From assembly GCF_014192275.1 (NCBI RefSeq), contig NZ_JACHXR010000011.1, positions 1-64,000 of the forward strand: a DNA stretch of 64,000 bases, given 5' to 3'. The notes beneath the pieces are model-generated. The model did not search any database. It was given only the letters and a program-made list of their open reading frames with translations, and was not told the origin of the DNA. The DNA comes from Halomonas stenophila. Lineage in GTDB: Bacteria > Pseudomonadota > Gammaproteobacteria > Pseudomonadales > Halomonadaceae. Below, piece after piece: positions 48,084 through 57,076 of this stretch (positions are counted from its first letter, which is position 1; every line of letters starts with the position of its first letter). Position numbers and translations under genes: made by a program.

Positions 48084-49325
48084 TCAGCCACCGGGGATCG
48101 GCAGGCTCTCCAGCTGGACTCCGTAGGCGCCCGGGGGCAGTGCCTTGTCCACCGAGAGCCGGAACCCGTCGAGGGTCGGCTCGGCGAGGTCGACCAGCTG
48201 CCCGGGGATGGCCGTCTTGCGTTCGTCGAGCTTGACCAGCACCTGCGGCCGAAGCGGCTGGTCGGGCACCTGGGCGACCACGATGCCGACCATGCCGTTG
48301 TTGAGCTCGACCAGGGTGCCGAGGGGGTAGAGGCCGATCCAGTCGATGAAACGGTCGACCAGTCGGCCGTCGAAGTGGCATCGACGGCCCTGGTGGAGGA
48401 TGCCCAGGGCCTCGGTCGCCGGTCGGGCCGGACTGTAGACGCGGTCGCTGGTGATGGCGTCATAGGTGTCGACGATGGCGAGGATCCGGGCGGCCTCGCC
48501 GATGTCCCGGGCCGGCTTGCCGCGGGGGTAACCGCTGCCGTCGAGACGCTCGTGATAGTCCCGGCAGGCGATCTTGACCGCCGTGGGGAGATGCGGGTCA
48601 TGCTCGAGCATGGCGTAACCACGCAGTACATGGCTCTGGACGTGCTGGAATTCCTCCTCGGTGAGCGGGCCGGGCTTGTCCAGTAACGCCTGGTCGAGGC
48701 GCATCTTGCCCACGTCGTGCAGCAGGCCGGCGAGCCCCAGTTCCTCGAGCCGTGAGCGCTCGTGGCCCAGGTGCTGGCCGAAGGCCATGGCGAGGATGGC
48801 GACGTTGAGGCCGTGTTCCATTCGGTAGGCGACCCGGTGCTTGAGGCGGGTCAGCCAGACCAGGGTCTCGGGGACCACCTCCAGCGACGTGATGAGCCGG
48901 CCGATCTCCCGCTGCAGCGTCGGCAGGCGACGATACCAGTCATGCTCGTCGCGCATCAGGCGCTGCAGCGTGCGCTGGGTCTTGGTGTACAGCTGCTCGG
49001 CGTGGTGCACCTCGCGGGGATCGCGCTGCGCGACCGCCGGGCGGCGCCGCTCCTCGTCGGGCAAGGGCGCGAACTCGCTGAGGTCCGGTGGGCTCTGCAG
49101 GGCGGACAGGATCGCCTGCACCTGGGGTTGGGAGCGCTGGGGATCGACATACACCGAGCGGCAGTAGCTGCGCAGTCGGCGCAGGTCGGAGCGTCCGCGT
49201 TTCAGCAGGTGGGGCGGGACCATCCAGGGCCGATCGAGGGCGGCGATATACATGCCGTTCTCGAGCAGGCTGACCGGCACCTCGACCAGGCGTCCGCCGT
49301 TCGGGGGGTCGTTGGCGCTTTGCAT
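48084..49325 (-). CDS. HD-GYP domain cyclic-di-GMP phosphodiesterase
   Basis: The 413-residue cytoplasmic protein has an N-terminal DUF3391-type domain (about residues 1-125, VEVPVSLLENGMYIAALDRPW), then an HD-GYP domain with LAGLLHDVGKMRLDQALLDKPG, HVLRGYAMLEHDP and DYHERLDGSGYPRG. It likely hydrolyses cyclic di-GMP to GMP. The metal ligand run (HD, and YHERLDGSGYP) is intact. GGAGACAG precedes ATG 49325; upstream in-frame ATGs lack this. It may counteract c-di-GMP made elsewhere; NosP-NahK systems are also linked to c-di-GMP, though this gene is separate. Confidence 0.9.
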   Translation of the reverse strand: MQSANDPPNGGRLVEVPVSLLENGMYIAALDRPWMVPPHLLKRGRSDLRRLRSYCRSVYVDPQRSQPQVQAILSALQSPPDLSEFAPLPDEERRRPAVAQRDPREVHHAEQLYTKTQRTLQRLMRDEHDWYRRLPTLQREIGRLITSLEVVPETLVWLTRLKHRVAYRMEHGLNVAILAMAFGQHLGHERSRLEELGLAGLLHDVGKMRLDQALLDKPGPLTEEEFQHVQSHVLRGYAMLEHDPHLPTAVKIACRDYHERLDGSGYPRGKPARDIGEAARILAIVDTYDAITSDRVYSPARPATEALGILHQGRRCHFDGRLVDRFIDWIGLYPLGTLVELNNGMVGIVVAQVPDQPLRPQVLVKLDERKTAIPGQLVDLAEPTLDGFRLSVDKALPPGAYGVQLESLPIPGG

Positions 49326-49402
49326 GACGCTGTCTCCGGCTGTCATGGGCTGGCTACAGTTATAGACCATCCTCCGGCTGGCGGCGTGGTCGCCGGGCCC
49401 GA

Positions 49403-50341
49403 TCAGTCCTCGAAGCGTGCCGGCACGCGGGGCTGGCGGTCCACGCTCAGCGAGAAGAGGTCCGGTCGGCCGTAGTGGCCGCCCACGTCCAGGGTGCGTC
49501 GCGCCCGCCGGGCCGCCGCGGCGTCGATGTCGGCATAGAGGATGCCCTTCTCGCGGTGCAGGGGGCCGGCGACCACCTCACCTCCCGGGGCGACCACGGT
49601 GGCGTCTCCGGGGTTGATCCACTCGTCCGGCGAGAACAGCCGGTCGCGCTCGGGAAAGTCTTCGGGAATGTCGCTCCCCTCCAGGGCCGTCGCGGTGGCG
49701 ATGACCCAGCAGCCGCCTTCCCTGGCGATATGCCGCAGGCTGGCCAGGCGCGTCTCGCCGGCGTCCCAGGTCGGGTTGATGAACACTTCGAGGCCCTGGG
49801 CATAGAGCGCGAAACGGGCCAGCGGCATGTAGCACTCCCAGCAGATCAGGGCGCCGAGGCGGCCCGCCGGGGTGTCCACGACCCGCAGCCCGCTGGCATC
49901 GCCCTGGCCCCAGACCATGCGCTCCGGGTTGGTCGGCATCAGCTTGCGATGGCGGTTGAGCAGGGTGCCGTCCGGTCCGATCACCACCGCGGTGTTGTAC
50001 AGGGTGGTGCCGCTGTAGCGGCCATCCCGCTCGTGGAGGCCGATCGCCAGCGTCACGGCGTTGCGGGCCGCGGCCTTCTGGAGGGGGCGCAGGTGATCCT
50101 GGTCCAGATCGAAGGCGTTCTCCCACAGGCGGGCATGGATCTCGCCGGACAGGGCCATGTCGCCCCCCGGCCGCAGGCGCCAGATCCAGGTGGGGTAGCC
50201 GGGCAGGTAGGCCTCGGGAAACACCAGCAGGCCGGCCCCCGAGGCGGCCGCCTCATCGGTCAGTGCAATGGCCCGCTCCAGGCTGGCGTCCCGGTCGAGC
50301 AGACGCGGTGGGGCCTGGATGACGGCGACTCGGGTGGGCAT
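49403..50341 (-). CDS. Nitrilase (aliphatic/aromatic nitrilase type)
   Basis: The 312-residue enzyme hydrolyses nitriles to acids and ammonia. The triad is Glu in LLVFPEAYLPGYPTWIW, Lys in NRHRKLMPTNPERMVWG and Cys in ALICWECYMPLARFAL. The CWE box and the PGYP motif separate true nitrilases from amidases. A well-spaced GGGAGGA precedes ATG 50341. It is monocistronic by spacing; a strong hairpin follows on the BetT side. The natural nitrile is unknown. Confidence 0.9.
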   Translation of the reverse strand: MPTRVAVIQAPPRLLDRDASLERAIALTDEAAASGAGLLVFPEAYLPGYPTWIWRLRPGGDMALSGEIHARLWENAFDLDQDHLRPLQKAAARNAVTLAIGLHERDGRYSGTTLYNTAVVIGPDGTLLNRHRKLMPTNPERMVWGQGDASGLRVVDTPAGRLGALICWECYMPLARFALYAQGLEVFINPTWDAGETRLASLRHIAREGGCWVIATATALEGSDIPEDFPERDRLFSPDEWINPGDATVVAPGGEVVAGPLHREKGILYADIDAAAARRARRTLDVGGHYGRPDLFSLSVDRQPRVPARFED

Positions 50342-50437
50342 GGTCGGTTCCTCCCGCAAGGCCGGCGAAGACTGCCTCCTTCCACTATGGGCGCGATCCC
50401 CCGATTTGTCTGCCGTCCGGCATGGGGCAGACACGAA

Positions 50438-50463
50438 AGCGGCGACCCCGTGGGGTCGCCGCT
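50438..50463 (-). terminator. Terminator of betT
   Basis: A 12-bp perfect stem (AGCGGCGACCCC and complement) with a 2-base centre lies 24 bases after the BetT stop; on the minus strand it is followed by TTC. It would stop transcription before the nitrilase gene. Confidence 0.6.
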
Positions 50464-50486
50464 CGCGTGCCGGTTCTGGGGGTGCC

Positions 50487-52538
50487 TCAGGCCGGGCTGA
50501 GGTCCTGGGGCGGCTCGCCCACGGAGCCGGGCATCGCCTGGACGCTGGCGCCGCCCTCGCCGGCCAGGGCCAGGAAGTGCAGGTGACGTTCGTACTCGGA
50601 AAGCACGTCGCCGAGCACCTGGCCGCGGGTATAGCCGTTGAGGTCCTTGTCCGCGCCACCCTCGGTCAGGTAGACGTCGAGGCGCACATAGTAGTCGTCG
50701 TCCGCCGGCAGGAAGCTCGGGGTGCGCAGGCGGTGGGCGCGCACCTGGTAGACGAAGCCGTGGGCGTCGTCGAAGTCCGCCTGCAGGGTCAGCTGCGGCA
50801 GCGGCTCGCCCTCGACCTCTTCCTCGGTCACCGTGGCCGGCTGGCCGCGGCTCTCGAGCTCCTCGGCGAACTGGCGCAGGGCCGGCCGGACGGCGTGCTC
50901 GATGGTGGCGGCGGCGCCGGCCCGGGTGGAGGTATCCAGTGCCCGGTCGAGGCGCTCTCGCCAGTCGCCGCCCGGCGCGGTGCCGCTGACCTGGCGGCGG
51001 GCCTCGGCCTTCTTGCTCTCCAGCCTCAGCGCGCGGGTCATGCCGGCCATGATCGCGAAGATCACCAGCGAGAAGGGCAGGGCGGTGATCACCACCGCGC
51101 TCTGCAGCGCCGACAGGCCGCCGGCCATCAGCAGGGCCACGGTGACCAGGCCGATGGCCACGGACCAGAAGATGCGCAGGCGGATGGGCGCGTCGTGGTT
51201 CACGTCCGACAGGATCGAGGTGAAGTTCGCCAGCACCAGGGCGCCGGAGTCGGCGGAGGTGACGAAGAACACGATACCCAGGAGGGTGACCACCGAGGCG
51301 GTGATGCCGATGTAGGGGTACTGCTCGAGGAAGGTGTAGATGGTGGTCTGGGGAGCGTTGAGCGCCTGCTCGCCCAGCTCGACGAGTCCCTGATTGGCGA
51401 CCATCTCGATACCGCTGTTACCGAAGATCGACATCCAGGCCATCATGAAGCCCAGCGGGATCAGCAGGGCGCCGATGACGAACTCGCGGATGGTCCGACC
51501 GCGGGAGATGCGCGCCAGGAACAGGCCGACGAAGGGCGTCCAGGCGATCCACCAGCCCCAGAAGAAGATGGTCCACCAGCCCTTCCACTGCTGGGCGTCC
51601 TCGCCGGCGAAGGCGTAGGTGTCGAAGCTCGAGCCGACGAAGTTGCCGAGGTAGTCCCCGGCGTTGAGCACCAGGGCGTCGAGCAGGTGCAGGGTGTCGC
51701 CCTGGAAGAGCACGAACAGCAGCAGGGCGGCGGCCAGCCCCATGTTGAACTCGGACAGGCGGCGGATGCCCTTCTCGACGCCGGTGACCACCGAGATGGT
51801 CGCGAGGATCACCACCAGCACGATCAGCACAACCTGGGTGGCGAGGCTCTCGGGGATGCCGAACATGAAGGTCAGGCCGTAGTTCAGCTGCATCACGCCG
51901 ATGCCCAGGCTGGTGGCGATGCCGAACACGGTGGAGATCACCGCGGTGATGTCCACGGCGTTGCCGATGGGGCCGTTGATGCGTTTGCCCAGCAGCGGGT
52001 AGAGGGCGCTGCGGATGGCCAGCGGCAGGCGGTGGCGATAGCTGAAGTAGGCCAGCGCCATGCCCATCAGCACGTACATGCCCCAGCCGGAGAGCCCCCA
52101 GTGGAGGAAGGTCTGGGGCACGGCGGCACGCATGGCCGCGGCGCTTTCCGGGGCCATGTCTGGCGGGGTCAGGTAGTGGGACAGCGGCTCGGCCACGCAG
52201 AAGAACAGCAGGTCGATGCCGATGCCGGCGGCGAACAGCATCGAGGCCCAGGACACCAGCGAGAACTCGGGGCGCGAGTGGTCCGGGCCGAGGCGGATCG
52301 AGCCGACCCGCGAACAGCCGATCACCACCACGAAGGCGAGATAGGCCACGGCGGCCAGCATGTAGTACCAACCGAAGGTGTCATTCACCCAGGCCAGGCC
52401 GGCGTCGAAGAAGGCGCCGGCCTCCTGGGTGAACGTCATGGTCAGGACCAGGAACACCAGGATGCCTGCCACGCTGCCGTGGAAGACCGTGCGGTTGATC
52501 CGATCCCGTCGCTCGGGAAGGGCGGTGTTATCCGTCAT
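50487..52538 (-). CDS. betT: BCCT family choline/betaine transporter BetT-like
   Basis: The 683-residue inner-membrane transporter has twelve helices. The BCCT signature lies at WWTIFFWGWWIAWTPFVG (about residues 316-333), followed by LFLARISRGRTIREF. A tryptophan/glycine-rich box is SWASMLFAAGIGIDLLFF. The hydrophilic C-terminal tail of about 170 residues is long, as in E. coli BetT, where it senses osmotic strength. It imports choline (proton-driven) for glycine-betaine synthesis. A BetI-like operator precedes it, but betIBA are not in the window. It is important for salt tolerance in halophiles. Confidence 0.9.
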   Translation of the reverse strand: MTDNTALPERRDRINRTVFHGSVAGILVFLVLTMTFTQEAGAFFDAGLAWVNDTFGWYYMLAAVAYLAFVVVIGCSRVGSIRLGPDHSRPEFSLVSWASMLFAAGIGIDLLFFCVAEPLSHYLTPPDMAPESAAAMRAAVPQTFLHWGLSGWGMYVLMGMALAYFSYRHRLPLAIRSALYPLLGKRINGPIGNAVDITAVISTVFGIATSLGIGVMQLNYGLTFMFGIPESLATQVVLIVLVVILATISVVTGVEKGIRRLSEFNMGLAAALLLFVLFQGDTLHLLDALVLNAGDYLGNFVGSSFDTYAFAGEDAQQWKGWWTIFFWGWWIAWTPFVGLFLARISRGRTIREFVIGALLIPLGFMMAWMSIFGNSGIEMVANQGLVELGEQALNAPQTTIYTFLEQYPYIGITASVVTLLGIVFFVTSADSGALVLANFTSILSDVNHDAPIRLRIFWSVAIGLVTVALLMAGGLSALQSAVVITALPFSLVIFAIMAGMTRALRLESKKAEARRQVSGTAPGGDWRERLDRALDTSTRAGAAATIEHAVRPALRQFAEELESRGQPATVTEEEVEGEPLPQLTLQADFDDAHGFVYQVRAHRLRTPSFLPADDDYYVRLDVYLTEGGADKDLNGYTRGQVLGDVLSEYERHLHFLALAGEGGASVQAMPGSVGEPPQDLSPA

Positions 52539-52578
52539 TCAGTGAGACTCCTGTTGTTGGGGTGACTCTTTTTTTAAA

Positions 52579-52588
52579 TGAACGTTCA
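52579..52588. promoter_or_regulatory. BetI-like operator TGAACGTTCA
   Basis: A perfect 10-bp palindrome in an AT-rich stretch lies 41 bases before the BetT start. It matches the core of the choline-responsive BetI repressor site (TTGAACGTTCAA type). It suggests that choline relieves repression of betT. Confidence 0.6.
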
Positions 52589-52673
52589 AACAAAATACGC
52601 ACATCCCCTGTGGTCTGCAAGTCGGCCTCCCGCCTGCGGCGGGAATCTCGAAGTTCGGTGAGAGGAAAACGAA

Positions 52674-52698
52674 GACGCCTGGCACGGGGCCGGGCGTC
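52674..52698 (-). terminator. Terminator of the Spy-like gene
   Basis: GACGCC and GGCGTC arms with inner pairing form a hairpin 23 bases after the Spy-like stop; on the minus strand it is followed by TTCGTTTTC. Confidence 0.55.
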
Positions 52699-52720
52699 CT
52701 GGGAGGCGGGGAGGGCGGCG

Positions 52721-53374
52721 TCAGCCGGCGTCGGGGTGCCGGGGGCGATCGCCGCCGTGGTGCGGGCCGGGGCCCTTGTGGTCGGGACGCATGGCCTCGC
52801 GCAGGCGACTCAGCTGTTCCTCGTCGAGATGCTCGGCGAGGGTCTCGCGGTAGTCGGCGCGCAGTGCCTGCCAGGCCGCCCGGCGATCCTCGCGGCTGTC
52901 GAAGGTCCGGTCGTGCAGCGCCTGGGCCTCGGCATGGAAGGCGGCACGCTGCTCGCGGAGTGCCTCGCGGCTCGCTTCGTCGAGCTGCCACTCGTCGAAC
53001 AGGGCCTCCAGGCGCGCCTCGCGGGCCTGGCGCTGCTCGGCGCGCCATTCCTGGCGCATCTCGCGCTTGGCCTGCTCGAGGGCCGCACGCTGGTCGTCAT
53101 CGAGGATCTCGTCGAGCCGCTCGCGGTGCTCGGTCTGCAGCTCCTGCAGCGCCTGGTGATGCTCGGCGCGGGCCTCGGCCAGGGCATCGCGCGTCTCGGC
53201 GTCGAGGCCCGCGCGCTCGAAGAGCGCCTCGCGCTGCTCGGCGTGGAACGATCCTCCCCTGCCGTGGGGCTCGCCCTCACCGGGAGCGGCGCCGGCGGAG
53301 AGCGCCAGGGGGGCGATGGCGGCGGCCAGCAGGGCGGGAGCGAACAGCTTGCGGGTCAGGCTCATCTTCTTCAT
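52721..53374 (-). CDS. Spy/CpxP-like periplasmic protein with two helical repeats
   Basis: The 217-residue product has a signal peptide (KLFAPALLAAAIAPLALSAGAA). The mature protein is very rich in Glu, Arg, Gln and Ala. It seems to contain two Spy-like helical repeats (ALFERAGLDAETRDALAEAR and LFDEWQLDEASREALREQRA), each with an extended helix, where Spy and CpxP have one. Spy is an ATP-independent periplasmic chaperone induced by BaeSR/Cpx. The C-terminus is His/Gly-rich (GPGPHHGGDRPRH), possibly metal-binding. ATG 53374 or 53383 are both possible. It lies directly downstream of a BaeSR-like pair, its probable regulator. Confidence 0.75.
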   Translation of the reverse strand: MKKMSLTRKLFAPALLAAAIAPLALSAGAAPGEGEPHGRGGSFHAEQREALFERAGLDAETRDALAEARAEHHQALQELQTEHRERLDEILDDDQRAALEQAKREMRQEWRAEQRQAREARLEALFDEWQLDEASREALREQRAAFHAEAQALHDRTFDSREDRRAAWQALRADYRETLAEHLDEEQLSRLREAMRPDHKGPGPHHGGDRPRHPDAG

Positions 53375-53475
53375 GTCCGGCATTCCTTGTGTCCTTGGGT
53401 GACGCTGGCAGTGTCGCCCGGCGACGTGCAAGGGCCGTGGACCCAGGGTGCAAAGGTGGTGCATGCCCGCGGGGC

Positions 53476-54189
53476 TCACTCCTCCGGCTGATACTTGTAG
53501 CCCACGCCGTAGACCGAGCGAATGATCTCGCGCTCGGGCCAGACCTCGGCGATCTTCTTGCGCAGCTTCTTGATATGGCTGTCCACGGTGCGCTCGGAGA
53601 CGATGCGGTGATCGCGGTACATGTGATCCATCAGCTGTTCCCGGGAGAAGATGCGACCGGGCGACTGCATCATCACCCGCAGCAGCTGGAACTCCACCGC
53701 CGTCAGTCCCAGGTCCTGGCCGTCGGCCAGCGCCCGCCAGCCGTCCTCGTCCAGGCTCAGGGTGTTGCCGTCGCCGGCGGTCTCCGGGGCCTCGGCGGCG
53801 CGGCTGCGGCGCAGCACGGCCCGGGCCCTGGCCACCACCTCGCGGGGGCTGAACGGCTTGCAGATGTAGTCGTCGGCGCCGAGTTCCAGGCCCAGCAGAC
53901 GGTCGACTTCCTCGACCCGGGCGGTGAGCATGATGATCGCCACCCGTGGCCAGCGCTGGCGAATCTCCCGGCACAGCGTCAGGCCGTCGGTGCCCGGCAG
54001 CATCAGGTCGAGCAGGACCAGCTCCGGGCGGGCCTCCTGGGCCTCGAGCCAGGGCAGGACCTTGTCGCCGTGGTCGATGTGGTGGCAGTCGAAACCGCTG
54101 CCCTCCAGGTAATCCGCCACCAGGCGGGCGATCTTGGGTTCGTCCTCGACGATCAGGACGCGGTCGGTCGCGGGGTCCGGGGCAATCAT
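53476..54189 (-). CDS. OmpR family response regulator, BaeR-like
   Basis: The 237-residue regulator has a receiver domain (VLIVEDEPKIARLVADYLEG; phosphoacceptor Asp 61 in LVLLDLMLPGTDG; Lys in DDYICKPFSPREV) and a winged-helix output domain (LTAVEFQLLRVMMQSPG, RTVDSHIKKLRKKIAEV, IRSVYGVGYKYQ). ICKPFSPREVVARARAVLRR and the long YGVGYKY ending recall BaeR. Its start overlaps the kinase stop by 4 bases (ATGA). It likely controls the Spy-like gene downstream and envelope-stress genes. Confidence 0.88.
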   Translation of the reverse strand: MIAPDPATDRVLIVEDEPKIARLVADYLEGSGFDCHHIDHGDKVLPWLEAQEARPELVLLDLMLPGTDGLTLCREIRQRWPRVAIIMLTARVEEVDRLLGLELGADDYICKPFSPREVVARARAVLRRSRAAEAPETAGDGNTLSLDEDGWRALADGQDLGLTAVEFQLLRVMMQSPGRIFSREQLMDHMYRDHRIVSERTVDSHIKKLRKKIAEVWPEREIIRSVYGVGYKYQPEE

Positions 54190-55625
54190 GCGTCATCCTC
54201 CCTGAGTTGATGTTCGGCGATGGCCGGAAAGGTCAGCGTCCAGCATAGCCCGCCGAGCGACGACGGGGTGGCGACCATCTCGGCGCCGTGGGCCCGGGCC
54301 AGGGCCATGGCGATGGACAGCCCCAGGCCGCTGCCGCCGCTGGCGCGGCTGCGCGACCCCTCGACCCGGTAGAGGCGTTCGGTGAGCCGCGGCAGCTCGG
54401 CCTCGGGCACCCCCGGGGCGCTGTCCTCCCAGCTCACCTGCCAGCCCTCTCCGGTGGCGGCGAGACGTACCCTCAGCCGGCCCGGGGGATGAGTATATGC
54501 ACAGGTGTTGTCCAGCAGGTTGGTCCACAACTGGCGCAGGCGCTGGGTGTCGCCGCGGATCCAGGCCGGGCCCTCGATCTCGCTGTCGAGCGCGAGGTCG
54601 CTGTCGGCCAGCCAGGGGGTGGCCTCGTCGAGTCGGGCGGCGAGGCTGGCGGCCAGGTCCAGGGGCGCCAGCTGGACCTCCAGGGCACCGGCATCGCTCT
54701 GGGACAGCAGTCGCAGGTCGGCCACCAGGCGCTCGAGCTGGTCGACCTCCTGGGCCAGCGAGCCCAGGTTGTCCAGGTCCAGGGGACGGATGCCGTCCTG
54801 CATGGCCTCGATCTCGCCGCGCAGCACGGCGAGCGGCGTGCGTAGCTCGTGGGCGATGTCCGAGACCCAGCGGCTGCGCGCCTCGCGGCTGGCCTCCAGG
54901 GTGGCCGCCAGGACATTGAAGTCGCGTGCCAGGCTGGAGAGCTCGTCGCGGCCGCGCTCGGCCAGACGGGTGCTGTAGTCGCCCTCGGTGAGGCGCCGGG
55001 TGGCCAGGGTCATGCCTCGGGTGCGGCGGCCCAGCCACCAGGACAGGCCTCCCGCCAGCAGCAGGGAGGCCAGTCCCAGGGCGGCGACGATGATCGCCAG
55101 GTTACGGCGCTGCTGGGACAGGAAGATCCGATCCATGCGCGCCATCAGCTGCTGGGGCGGTCGATAGCCCAGGGTGCCGACCCGGGTGCCGTCGCTGACG
55201 ATCGGCAGCCAGCGAAGCTCCGCCGCCTCCAGGTCGTTGTCCGGCGGCAGTCCGATCACCGGCAGGCCCTCGGCGTCATGGAGCACGAAGTCCTTGGGGT
55301 CTCCCAGGCGGCGCTCGATGCCCTCCGGCGGCGGGGCATCCCCCGGCCACAGCTGGCGACGCACCAGGTGATGCCAGGTTCGCGGCGACTGGCGCAGCCA
55401 TTGCCAGTCGCCGCGCCACGCCCATTCGTCGGCCAGGCCCTTGGCCAGGGTCTCGGCCCGCCGGGTCTGGGTGCGGTCCAGGTACTCGATGAAGCCCTGG
55501 TCGAGGCTGCGTGACACGGCGATGAAGACCAGCCCGGAGATGGCCACATTGACCACCAGGATGATCACGAACAACTTGATCCCGAGCCGGGACACGGCCG
55601 GGGTGAAGACAGAGCGGGAACGCAT
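54186..55625 (-). CDS. Sensor histidine kinase, BaeS-like
   Basis: The 479-residue membrane kinase has transmembrane helices at about residues 14-36 and 176-198, enclosing a ~140-residue periplasmic sensor. HAMP (about 199-250), HisKA (His 259 in VSDIAHELRTPLAVLRG) and HATPase_c (LWTNLLDNTCAYTHPPGR, SGGSGLGLSIAMALARAHG) follow. The periplasmic region is the likely detector of envelope stress. The partner regulator is encoded by the overlapping gene. Codon use and base content match its neighbours. Confidence 0.9.
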   Translation of the reverse strand: MRSRSVFTPAVSRLGIKLFVIILVVNVAISGLVFIAVSRSLDQGFIEYLDRTQTRRAETLAKGLADEWAWRGDWQWLRQSPRTWHHLVRRQLWPGDAPPPEGIERRLGDPKDFVLHDAEGLPVIGLPPDNDLEAAELRWLPIVSDGTRVGTLGYRPPQQLMARMDRIFLSQQRRNLAIIVAALGLASLLLAGGLSWWLGRRTRGMTLATRRLTEGDYSTRLAERGRDELSSLARDFNVLAATLEASREARSRWVSDIAHELRTPLAVLRGEIEAMQDGIRPLDLDNLGSLAQEVDQLERLVADLRLLSQSDAGALEVQLAPLDLAASLAARLDEATPWLADSDLALDSEIEGPAWIRGDTQRLRQLWTNLLDNTCAYTHPPGRLRVRLAATGEGWQVSWEDSAPGVPEAELPRLTERLYRVEGSRSRASGGSGLGLSIAMALARAHGAEMVATPSSLGGLCWTLTFPAIAEHQLREDDA

Positions 55626-55714
55626 CGACGGACTCCGCGGGGCCAGCAGGGACGATCAGGGTGAGACCCTATCATCCCCGATCGGTGTGCAGGCATTGTG
55701 CAGGTGACCGGTGC

Positions 55715-56006
55715 CACGCCGCCGTGCTGCTGGGTGACCCCTGGAGAGCGGCAGGGTGCCCATGGCCTACAGCGTCAGCAGGAACAGGATCAGCGGCGGT
55801 GAGAGCAACGAGAGGATGAAGCCGCTGACCACCGCCACCGGCACGCAGGCTACGCCGCCGTGTTGCTGGCTGATCCCTGGAGAGCGGCAGGGTGCCCATG
55901 GCCTACAGCGTCAGCAGGAAGAGGATCAGCGGCGGCGAGAGCAACGAGAGGATGAAGCCGCTGACCACCGCCACCGGCACGCAGGCCACGCCGCCGTGTT
56001 GCTGGA
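55715..56006. repeat. 136-bp tandem repeat at the lysO 3' end
   Basis: Unit 1 is 55715-55850, unit 2 is 55851-55986, and a partial third (about 20 bases, 55987-56006) follows. The two full units differ at 6 of 136 positions (about 96% identity). Unit 2 contains the last 84 bases of lysO plus 52 bases downstream; unit 1 is an extra copy outside the gene. The partial third copy is the original junction inside lysO. Confidence 0.9.
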
Positions 56007-56829
56007 TGACCGGCAGGGTGAAGTCCATGGCCGTGGCGCCGCCGTAGCCGATGGCCAGGGCCGCCTGGCGGTGGATCACCAGCGGGATCAGCACGAAGGC
56101 CAGCAGCTCGCGGCCGAGATCGTTGAAGAAGGCCACGCCGCCGAGCAGGGGGCCGAGCTGGTCGCCGATCAGGATGCCGGACAGGGAGTACCAGCCGAAG
56201 CCGGCGGCCAGGGCCAGGCCCTGGTTCCAGGGCAGCTCGAGCAGGGGAGCGGCGAGCAGGCCGCCGACCAGCGAGCTCGCCGCCAGGGTAATGGCAATGG
56301 CCAGGCCGAACCGGTTGAGCAGGATCTGCCGGAGCGGCATGCCGGAATTGCGCAGCTGGCAGCCGATCAGCGCGAGCAGGGCATAGAGCACCCATTCCGC
56401 CAGCCGCTCCGCCCAGGGGAACAGGCTCTCGCCCAGGGGGCCGCCGGCCACCACGCCGAGCACGACCCCCAGCAGTACCACCCCGACCAGCGACAGCGAT
56501 CCGGCCATGGCGGCGAGCTTGCTGGTGGGGGCGCCGGCCACCACCCGCGAGGGATCCACCGCCAGGCGCAGCCGGCGGGACAGCCAGCCCAGGGCCGCGG
56601 GGTTGCAGGCCGAGGTCACGCCGAGCAGGGTCAGGGCCTGCCCGCCCATCCGCGAGAGCTGGCCGCCGAGGTCGTCGAGGCCGGCCAGCCCGATTCCCAT
56701 CAACAGCAGGATCACGTAGATCGAGGCATTCACGCCACGGTTGATCAGGGCCATCGGCCCCGCCCGTCGGACTCGGACCAGATAGCCCAGGACCAGTGGC
56801 AACAAGACGATCAGCAGACCGGTCAGCAT
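55903..56829 (-). CDS. lysO: LysO family lysine exporter
   Basis: The 308-residue membrane protein has about eight to ten helices. LINRGVNASIYVILLLMGIGLAG at the start, AGFGWYSLSGILIGDQLGP in the middle and GYGGATAMDFTLPVIQQHGG near the end are LysO (YbjE, DUF340) hallmarks. LysO exports lysine and the toxic analogue thialysine. Unlike E. coli LysO, which is regulated by ArgR, no ArgR site was recognised. The gene's 3' end is part of a tandem repeat. The start at 56829 has GGGA about 9 bases upstream. Confidence 0.85.
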   Translation of the reverse strand: MLTGLLIVLLPLVLGYLVRVRRAGPMALINRGVNASIYVILLLMGIGLAGLDDLGGQLSRMGGQALTLLGVTSACNPAALGWLSRRLRLAVDPSRVVAGAPTSKLAAMAGSLSLVGVVLLGVVLGVVAGGPLGESLFPWAERLAEWVLYALLALIGCQLRNSGMPLRQILLNRFGLAIAITLAASSLVGGLLAAPLLELPWNQGLALAAGFGWYSLSGILIGDQLGPLLGGVAFFNDLGRELLAFVLIPLVIHRQAALAIGYGGATAMDFTLPVIQQHGGVACVPVAVVSGFILSLLSPPLILFLLTL

Positions 56830-56944
56830 GCGAGAGTCCCTTCTCCTTTGGGGTGCCGTCGGCGACCCGAAAACCGGCTACTCTAGCAGCCTGTCGGACT
56901 CGACGCTGCTCTACTGCGAAACCCGGGCTCGGCCGATGTCATTC

Positions 56945-57029
56945 GATCTGAGTCGTTGAATAGTGTGCTATTCGCCTCATCAGATCGATAGACTCGTCTC
57001 GAAATCCGTCTTTCTCGTGACGATCGGTC
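56945..57029 (-). repeat. Inverted repeat copy A (with copy B at 60545-60628)
   Basis: On the minus strand this segment begins GACCGATCGTC and includes GACGGATTTCGAGAC and ATGAGGCGAATAG, followed by a hairpin GAATAG-N4-CTATTC. It matches the plus strand of 60545-60628 at roughly 80-83% over about 84 positions. It lies between the lysO start and the DUF3108 stop. No transposase is encoded between or near the copies. Confidence 0.8.
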
Positions 57030-57076
57030 AATTCCGACCGGCTGCCAGGCATTCTTGCCCCGCGGCGGAAGGGGAC

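Noticed and set aside
55715..56006. CRISPR-like array from repeated sequence
   Set aside because: The repeat is 136 bases with no unique spacers and includes coding sequence, so it is a tandem duplication.
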